DNA from: Platerodrilus igneus
Lineage: Eukaryota; Arthropoda; Insecta; Coleoptera; Lycidae
Direction: 5' to 3'
Assembly: GCA_036346225.1 (NCBI GenBank)
Contig: JARFIW010000139.1
Span: forward strand, 1,488,001 to 1,552,000
DNA: 64,000 bases
The notes below the pieces were generated by a model. It searched no databases and had not been told where the DNA came from. It saw nothing but the letters and a program-made list of their open reading frames with translations. Positions 55,994 to 64,000 of this stretch are shown here, piece by piece. Numbering within the stretch: position 1 is the stretch's first letter; each line of letters starts with the position of its first letter. The translations under genes and the position numbers were made by a program.

Positions 55994-57387
55994 ATGCTCA
56001 AATAAAGCTCTATATTACACCTGCGCAACATGGCTTTATGGAAAGGAAATCAACAATCACCAACTTTGTTACATTCAACCAATGTGTTTGTGAATCATTC
56101 GAGAGCAACAAACAAGTTGATGTTATCTACACTGATTTCCAGAAAGCCTTTGACCAAATCTATCATTACATTCTTTTGTGTAAACTAAATGTTATTGGAT
56201 TCTCACAAGCACTTTTGGAACTTACTCAGTCTTACCTATTAAATAAACAAATGCATGTAGCTTACTCGAACTATCACTCTCAAACATTTACTCCAACATT
56301 GGGTATCCCGCAAGGGCCAAATCTTAGCCCTTTGTTTTTTCTGATATTTATTAATGATATTGTTGATTCTATCAAAGTCGAAGAGCTACTGTTTGCAGAC
56401 GACTTAAAGATTTTCAAAACTATTACTTCTATGGAAGACTACATACTTTTACAAAACGATATTGTCAGTTTGACTACTTGGTGCCTAAGTAATCGGTTGC
56501 ATCTAAATATACAAAAATGCTGTGTAATTTTGTATGGTCGGAAGCATGACATGATAAACTTTTCGCACTTCATACAGGAAGCGCTTGTTCAAAAATTATC
56601 TAGCTTTGCAGATTTAAGTATCCTGTTTGATAAAAAATTTCACTTCGTTAAACATAGTAATAAATGTATTTCAAGTGTATATAAATCTTGTGGTCCAATA
56701 TATAAAAACTACAACAACTTTTCTGTTAATACATTACTACTACTATTTAACACTCTTGTTACATATATACTTGAGTATGGGTCTCTGGTATGGTAACCAA
56801 TTTATAAAGTTCATAGTGATAGCTTAGAAGCAGTTTAAAGGAATTTTTTTAAATATGTATCTTTCGCCTGTGATGGATTCTATCTACCTATTAGGTCTGA
56901 CCATAATGCTTTACTTCAAAGATTTAATTGTCGGTCACTCCAAAACAGACGAAAATGTATAAATATAAAATTGTTATATAAATTATTAAACAATGAAATA
57001 GATTGCCCTTATCTACTAGGAAAGATTTCATCGATAGTGCCTTGTCAACATGCACGTTTTAGCAATACTTTTTATCTTCAAACGAGTAGAACAAATTTAT
57101 TGTTGCACTCTCCAGCCACAGTAGTGTGTCTAACTTATAACAGATACATCAATGATTCGGATATTTTTAATGATAGATTTGAAGACCTTATAAAACGTAA
57201 TAATTCATTTTTGATATATCAATTTTGTTATACATTATTTTTTCTTTTTTTTTAGTTTTTCTATTAGGTTTATTTTTATACAAAATTACTGTATGTTGTG
57301 AATGTGTGTTAAATAACTTGTAAATTATTTCCTGTAATTGGGTTTACTCCTATTGGAAATAAACGTTTATTATTATTACTATTAATC
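55994..57387 (+). mobile_element. LINE A, rear part
   Basis: It repeats the last 198 bp of the front part, then continues the RT: VIYTDFQKAFDQIYHYILLC, GIPQGPNLSPLFFLIFINDI, catalytic LLFADDLKIFK and ILEYGSLVW (open 56038-56796). A further C-terminal piece is at 56971-57255. It ends with aaataaacgtttattattatt near 57357-57380, a typical LINE tail. The catalytic residues are intact in this half. Confidence 0.8.
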
Positions 57388-57390
57388 AAT

Positions 57391-57560
57391 GACTCATAAA
57401 TAAGCGTGCTCTGGTGTCATCTTCTTTAGTTTGGCCGTGATATTTATAGCAATCGCCATAACTTCATCAACCTCTTGTTGTTGTGATAAAGCAGTGGAAC
57501 AAACATGCATGAATTTCTTCAGTTCTATAGCATTGATTGATTGGGGTTAAGGAGGTTGAT
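57391..57560 (-). pseudogene. Possible Harbinger second gene, upstream part
   Basis: The minus-strand frame reads IELKKFMHVCSTALSQQQEV, then DEVMAIAINITAKLKKMTPE and HAYL before a stop at the LINE A tail. It lies on the same strand as 49604-49769 and ends exactly at the LINE boundary. This suggests one gene split by the LINE. Family assignment (MADF/BESS-like) is uncertain. Confidence 0.4.
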
Positions 57561-58218
57561 ATAAATGTGTGATAAAAATATGCAAATTATAATGAAGGAC
57601 CAATTGCTTTTATAGCAATAACGATAATGGTGGAGCGGTTATGTAATAACAAACAAAAAAACTACATCAAACTACTTAGTAAAAGGGTATAAATACCTTA
57701 AGTCCTGCGCCGCTGGGGGCAATAGACACTTTCACGCACAAAAGCTTTTACGGAGAACCAGAAACACGCACGAAAATGGTGTCGGTCTCGCTTTCAAAGC
57801 TCTAACACAACCGTCCTTTTCAAGGGTTCGAAGGCGACTTGCTTCTTTAAAGGCTCGAGTACGACTGTCACTTTATGCACTGTTATTGCCGGTATATAAA
57901 ATGTTTCACTCAAACTGTAGGATGCACGCACAAAGTATTTATTGTCACAAAATACCGAATTGTTCGATGACGACGTAACATACCGCCCACCAAATTCATA
58001 GAATTTTGAAAAGGAGGAAGTAGGTTGGGTGAAGGAAATCACATGGGATTTGACCTTGCTAGGAAAGGAGGTAACGAAAGATAGGGTGGTGCACTACAGC
58101 GAGCGATATTACCAACTATGCAAAAATAAAAATATATATGTAAATAAGCAAATATGTAAAAATAATATACTACTATACATGTAAAAAATGTGTATATACA
58201 TCTAAACATAAAATAAAA
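57561..58218. other. Presumed 3' end and LTR of the second BEL element
   Basis: No gene. On the minus strand a purine-rich aatttggtgggcgg (about 58000) precedes TGTTACGTCGTCATC at about 57980, a possible LTR start, followed by aataaatac. On the plus strand GGGTATAAATACC (57685-57697) is a TATA-like, nearly symmetrical word. The LTR edges are not proven because no second copy is visible. Confidence 0.4.
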
Positions 58219-61200
58219 TTAAAATACCGGTAGCGGCGCTAGTTTGACCAAAGGTCGTTTTAGTGTGCCATGTGCCGTTTTGACTTCAGCGACACGTATA
58301 ATACCGTCCGCACCGGGAAAAGTATTAATAATACGACCAAACTTCCATTGAAGTGGAGAAAGCTGGTCGTCCTTGACGAGGACAATAGTGTCCTTTTCCA
58401 CTTGTCGGACACCTACCTTAGAGTGCCATTTAACTTTCTGGTTCAGAGTATGTAGTACTCATGGCTCCAGCGAACCCAAAAATCTTGGTGGAGTTTTGCA
58501 GGAGTTTCCACCTGCTTTTTAATGGTACAACGTTGGTTAAATGGTCCTCATCTGGTGGTGCAGAAAGAGGCTCCATAGTTAGGAAATGACCTGGTGTTAG
58601 GCAACGCAAGTCATTTGGATCCGAACTCAAAGCGCAGAGTGGCCTTGAATTTAGCACAGATTCAATTTGTGTAAGAACTGTGTACAGTTCCTCAAAGGTA
58701 AGTTTTGTTCGCCGATTACGCGAGATAGGTGTGTCTTTACCGACTTAACACCGCTTTCCCACAAGCCACCGAAGTGAGGGGCGCTAGGTGGATTAAACGA
58801 CCACTTTATCCTTTCTGAGGTTACTGCACTATGCAGATAACTCGTAAGCTGACGATAGGCACCTACAAAATTAGTACCGCAATCGCTAAATATTTGAGAA
58901 CAGCGTCCTCGACGTGCTATAAATCGTCGCAAAGCGGCAAGAAACGCGTCTGCCGACAAATCCGAAACAAGTTCAATATGTGCTGCCTTAGTGGCAAAAC
59001 AAACAAAAATACAAATATAGGCCTTAAGAGTTTTAGAGCCTCGCAGGCGGTTAGCCTTTATTAAAGAGGGCCAGCAAAATCAACACCAACAATACTGAAC
59101 GGTTTGATTTGGGTAATACGTGCTGCCGGTAGGTCTCCCATAGGAGGAGTTACCAGGACCGGTTTGGTACGAAAACATCTATGACAGGATGATAAATAAT
59201 TTCTGATTGAATGTTTAATAGAAAGGATCCAGAAATTCTGTTGGATAAGATACGCTGTGGTATTAACACCGGGATGGCAATACCTTTCATGAGTTGACAG
59301 AATGATAAGTTCGGTTAATCGGTGCCGCTGAGGCAATAACGCAGGAAACTTTTCGGAATAGGAAAGCGAAGAATGTGTCAAGCGCCCACCTACTCTTAAG
59401 ATGTTTTGTGGATCAACAAATGGAGAAAGTTTTCGCAAGCTTTTAGGTAACTTACGGTTTGCCTTGATCGAAGCTATTTCCTTTGAAAATGTAACATTTT
59501 GTACATGCCGAACGATAATCATGAGAGCATTGTGTAATTCAATGTCTGTTAAGGGACCCGTATGACGTTGAGCCATGAGTTTAGAAAATCTATAAATGTA
59601 AGCTACGATGCCTTGGATTTTATATAACGATGAAAAACGACTTAGTAAAATGTCAATGACGTTTGGATCTGTTTGAGCGACAAATGTTAGGATCTTCTTT
59701 TCCGTAGTTACCTCAGCAATTGAGGTTGACAATGTTGGTTGAGGCGGCCACGAGTCACTAGGGTAGTGAAGCCATTCAGGCCCCGCCCACCATAGCGAAC
59801 ATGAAATAACCGCGCTTGGCATTAATCCCCGAGATGCAGGATCAGCCGGATTATGCGAAGATTTAATATAAAACCATCGGCTAGGTGCAATGATTTCTTG
59901 AATGTGGCTAACACGGTTTGCCACAAAAGTTTTCCAACGAAAAGGTGGAGAACGTATCCAAGTGAGAGCGACCGTAGAATCACTCCACGCTGAAACATCG
60001 GAGATGTCAATCAAGCCTTGATAAGACCGAATGGTAAAAGAAAGTAAATCGGTTAATAAAACGGCGGCACATAATTCCAAACGTGGAATTGAAATGCGCT
60101 TAATTGGAGCTACTTTTGTTTTAGCGGTTACAAATTGTACAGTTATTTCTCCAGTAGTTTGATTTATGAACTGAAAATACACTACCGCTGCATACCCTAC
60201 CTCGCTAGCATCGCAAAACCCATGCAAATGACAAGTAAAAGGATCCGAAGGGGGTAAACAACGTGGTAACTTTAATGACGATAATAACGGCAACTCTTCT
60301 TGGTATTGCTGCCATTGAGACGAAATGTCTGCTGGTGGGATGTCATCCCAATTTAAACCTAACATCCACAGATGCTGGATTAGGCGTTTTGCAAAAGTGT
60401 TAGTGGGGCTAAAAATCCTAATGGATCATATATTCTGGCAACTTGTGAAAGTATGTTGCGCTTTGTACATATTTGGTTTAATGGTTTAACCCGAAACGAG
60501 AAAATATCTTCTGTAGGTGACCATTGAAGACCTAATATTTTTATTGATTCGTCCGAATCGAAATCGAGAGAAGTATATTGGCAAAAATCTGACGGAATGC
60601 CTTCCAAAATAGAAACTGAATTAGAACTCCATTTTCGAAGTTCAAAACCAGCCAAATGTAAAAGTCGAATAAGTTGATCTTTAATTTCGCGGGCCGATTG
60701 TATAGAATCTCCACCGGCGACGAAATCATCAATATATAGATTTGACCGTATAGCGTCAGCGGCTAACGGAAACCTTTGCCTTCGTCAATGGCTAATTGCT
60801 GAAGAGTTTTAATGCTAGATAAGGCGATGACTTAATACCGTAGGTCACTGTATTAAGCTGATATGTCTGGATGGGTTCTTCTGCGGAGAACCGCCAAACA
60901 ATTAATTGAAACTTTCGATGTTCTTCGGTAACCAAAATTTGTCGATACATTTGGCGAACATCACAAGTAAAAACGAAACGATGAGTACGAAATTTCAGTA
61001 AGATTGACGAAATGTCGTTTTGGAGACTAGGTCCAGCCAATTGAGTGTCATTAAGTGACACGTTGTTTTAGCCTTTGCAGAGGCGTCAAAACCACACGAA
61101 TTTTAGAAGTATGACCTTCTTCTTTAAACACAGGGTGATGGGGTAAAAGTAATTATCGTTCCCAACGGGCGGAGAATCGAGTAATGCCATATGACCCGCA

Positions 61201-61756
61201 TCAAGATAGTCCTGCATGAAATTGTTGTATTGGGCGCGTAGCTCGGTTGAGCATGTAATTTGCGCTCCAACGAAAATAGTGTTTTTAGCCATCTCAAAGC
61301 AATTATCAAAAACGGGCAAAGTATCGTTGAACGGTAACGCAACAATAAAACGACCGCTAGGGTCACGAGAAAACGTGTTTTCAAAATCAAATCTGCCTTT
61401 TCTTCTTCTGGAGAAGTATAAGGCTTGGATGGCAACTCTTCTATCTCCCAAAACCGCCTTAGGGTCTGGTCGATAGGATCTTCTACAGACGTAAAAATGC
61501 TTGGACAGTATCAGACTGCAAGCTTTTGTGGGACCAATAATAGTCCAACCAAAATTGTATTTATGGCGGCAGGCTGAAGAAACTTGCCATGTATAACACC
61601 GCCATTGATGATGAACGGATAAACATCTGCTCCTAGGAGCATGTCAATGGTTCCTGGAGAGTTCCAGGTCGGGTCTGCAAAGTGCAGGCCGCATAAGTGT
61701 TCCCAATTATTAGGAACTTCAACGCTAGGTAATTTGCCAGATATTGACGAAAGCAC
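58219..61756 (-). pseudogene. pol (part): Second BEL/Pao element: protease end, RT, RNase H, integrase
   Basis: In order from 61756 leftwards: LPSVEVPNNWEHLCGLHFAD, the linker and N-terminal RT (61086-61451), FTCDVRQMYRQILV (60792-61061), a catalytic LYIDDFVAGG (about 60735, between frames), AGFELRKWSSN (60380-60655), then RNase H and early integrase in one long frame (59061-60365: GFCDASEVGYAAVVYF, IPRLELCAAVLL, AWSDSTVALTWI, HRCFRTKPVL, VGVDFAGPL). Integrase core (SDCGTNFVGA, FNPPSAPHFGGLWESG) is at 58651-58959 and a C-terminal domain (TIVLVKDDQLSPLQWKFGRI) at 58219-58401. At least seven frame breaks leave it inactive. Confidence 0.85.
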
Positions 61757-61770
61757 AAAAGTTGTGACTT

Positions 61771-63366
61771 CTAGAGATTTTCAGAGTCTAACATAGAGCG
61801 AATGGTGCAGCTGACGGCACCCCTATTGACTGCTGAAGTTGTCTGCCCAAGTCCATAAATCGGAACTTGAGAACGTATGCGTGGAAGCCAAAGTTTGCTC
61901 ACGCAATCGTCTCGAATAAAGCTAGCTTGGGAACCAGGATCTAAGAGTACCCTGATCGGTTTGTATCTACCAGAACGATCTTGAACTTCCACAACAGCAG
62001 TGGAGAGTAAGACAGTAACCCCAAGATTTGAATTCGTCTGTGAAGACAAAACATTTGCCGGAATAGGAGAGGCTGACTGCGTCCTATTGGCATTTTTATG
62101 CATGTGTGTAGCGGCCGGTTCAGCTGAACGGCTAGAAGCAGGTTGCGATTCAAAATGTAGCAAGGTATGATGCGGCTTGGCGCAAGTTCGACAGGAATTA
62201 TAAGATTTGCATTGCATGGACGCATGGTCTGTTCGTAAGCAATTTAAACAAAGGCGTAAGCGTTTGACAATGTCGAAACGTTCCGTCGGAGTTTTCTTTA
62301 GAAACGATTGACATCTATAAATTAAGTGATTGCCTTTGCAGGAAGGACAATGGTGCGAAAATGAATTATTTGAGTCACTGGAGCTACTTGGTGTGTCCAG
62401 TGAAACTACGTTAGAAGAAACTCTTGGTTTAAATTGAAACGCTGAGGATTTCTTAGGCACTGATGTGTGAGATGTATGGACAGTCGTCGAATAAGAAACA
62501 GGTGCGGTTGAAGAAAAGGTTTCAACGCTGCACATTGTTGGGTTAAAAATATCTCAAATCCTCGAAATTAGGTATTTGCTTCGGATCCGATTGGAGTTCG
62601 AAGCGTTTTCTAGTGAACGGATCAAGTTTTTCTAAAAGCAAATCGACCAGAATAAAGTTCCAATGTTCAGTGGGAAACTTTAAGTTAGTTAGAACAGCAA
62701 GGTTCTCCGAAAAACAATCAATAAGTGCCCTAAGTTTCTTAGGGTCTTCTGATTTTAAAGGTAGAAAGTCTTTCATTGCTTTCCAATGCAAAGTTGCCAA
62801 TAAACGCGGATTGCTAAATCTCTCACGCAAGGCGTTATAGGAAATAATAAAATTATCCCCGAAATGGGTACAGATTTAACGATTCTTAAAGACTCCCGGT
62901 ACAACAACTGATAAGATAATTTAATTTTTCGATATTGGACAGCGACGCGTTATTATAGACCAGGCTGTCAAATAAATCGATGAAAGATGAAAATTCAGTT
63001 ACCTCATTATTAAAAATTTGGAGCTTTAACGGTAACAATTTTGATACCGTGCTGCTTGGAGCATTTTCTGTAATTTGTGCCCGCGTTTCTTGCATCGTTT
63101 CGAGATGCAGCAGTATGCAAAATAAGCTGAATCTACTTCCTTCCGTACAGCGTTGTAAGTTAATGATTCTACCTCGTCACATGAAGCTAAGACAGAAATT
63201 AAAATTTTGCTGAAATTTGTATAAAGGTCAGTTATTCCCCTTGTTTGAATAAGGAACAACGTTCTTAAAGTTGTGTCACTTTGTATAGAATTACAAAGCT
63301 CAAATATTTCTAAAATCCGTGTTTTCAGTAATTGAGTTCTACCACATGTGCCTTCTTCGGAGCCAT
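61771..63366 (-). pseudogene. gag (part): Second BEL/Pao element: Gag and protease
   Basis: It starts at an ATG at 63366 (MAPKKAHVVEL) and soon hits a stop. It continues in frames 63026-63259, 62886-63095, 62543-62830 (ENLAVLTNLKFPTEHW, DPFTRKRFELQS) and 61771-62535. The last carries knuckles (CPSCKGNHLIYRC, CLNCLRTDHASMQC, CRTCAKPHHTLLH) and the protease site VLLDPGSQASFIRDDC. The DPGSQ here against DSASQ in the other BEL element shows two different lineages. Confidence 0.85.
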
Positions 63367-64000
63367 AGTTATTTTGTTATTTTGAAAGATCTACACTAAA
63401 TGCTATAAAACCGTAACGCTCAGATGTACGCGAAAATGTTAAAATATTATGATTGTTCAAAGCACGAAAAGGTAAGACAGGGTATAAACCAATAAATCAC
63501 GTTTTATGACTAACGGTTCGTCAATGTGGTCTTAAAACGAGACGTCGAAAACAAGGGTTTGTCTAACAAAGCGCGAGGATAAGATGTACCGCTTTACAAC
63601 CCGGGCGGTTACGGTCGGCCTTTACATCAAAAGCTCACAGAAACGTTTAAAACATGTGGCTTAACATATTTGCCGAAAGATACAACTTTACAACCTTATT
63701 CCTCTGCAGATATTTTCAATATTGTAATACAAAACGTGCAATAGCTTTTAAATACAAAGCAAATCCTTTACCTTTCTTGTTTAAGAAGTATAAAGCGATT
63801 TATAGTTTTCAGGTTGCTTTCTGTTTTATGCCGCTAAAATGAATTTAAAAACTGAAAACTGACAAATTTTATATTATGAATTTGTTTGTAATTAAAACGC
63901 TTGCTGGTTTCAATTACGGCGAAATCGCTTAATTTAATCTAAAGACAGTATAAATAATGTTTACACATTTTAACCCGCTAAATATGGGCTTTAAGCACAA
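63367..64000. other. Upstream region of the second BEL element
   Basis: The leader and perhaps the 5' LTR of the minus-strand element should be here. No repeat of 57561-58218 was found, so LTR edges are unknown. The frame 63654-63842 on plus has no motif. Confidence 0.4.

Overview
This window looks like nuclear DNA of an arthropod, most likely an insect. It is AT-rich, carries many (AT)n tracts, has no recognisable ordinary host gene, and is packed with eukaryotic mobile elements of types common in insects: BEL/Pao and Gypsy LTR elements, Jockey/CR1-like LINEs, piggyBac, PIF/Harbinger, a tRNA-headed SINE and a fold-back element. Short TTAGG runs (about 2.8 units) fit an insect but prove nothing. 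I cannot name the species.

Layout. (1) 1-7462: a tandem array of about 2.1-2.35 kb units. Each has a minus-strand pseudogene of one unrecognised protein plus a 16-bp minisatellite. The units are more damaged, mostly by single-base losses, towards base 1. (2) 7463-9200: an inverted, N-truncated copy of the same gene that is otherwise open, followed by a second unrecognised gene. (3) 9250-13900: shuffled pieces of a family B DNA polymerase element, including an intact zinc-finger N-terminal ORF (11851-12633), mixed with short direct repeats. (4) 13944-15080: a fold-back palindrome and a tRNA-headed SINE-like segment. (5) 15900-29740: a chain of long LTRs whose edges repeatedly meet (AT)n tracts. 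One is a full element (21927-27742) with about 1.98-kb LTRs but only protease and reverse transcriptase. (6) 33145-35240: a second, inverted set of polymerase-element pieces. (7) 35980-42283: a piggyBac transposase pseudogene split by a 4.6-kb LTR element. (8) 42284-46824: a BEL/Pao element whose pol is broken by two point stops and a frameshift and cut off at the piggyBac junction. (9) 49141-57560: a Harbinger element apparently split by one LINE, itself split by a second LINE flanked by a 198-bp duplication. (10) 58219-63366: a second, heavily frameshifted BEL/Pao element.

How it fits together. The window is a transposon graveyard built by nested insertion. The least familiar part is the polymerase-linked module: two unrecognised proteins, a zinc-finger N-terminal protein and a protein-primed-type PolB. 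A PolB fragment and a fragment of the 224-aa gene lie fused at 10141, so they probably came from one Polinton/Maverick-like or related virus-like element. Its genes were later duplicated, inverted and scattered over at least two loci in this window.
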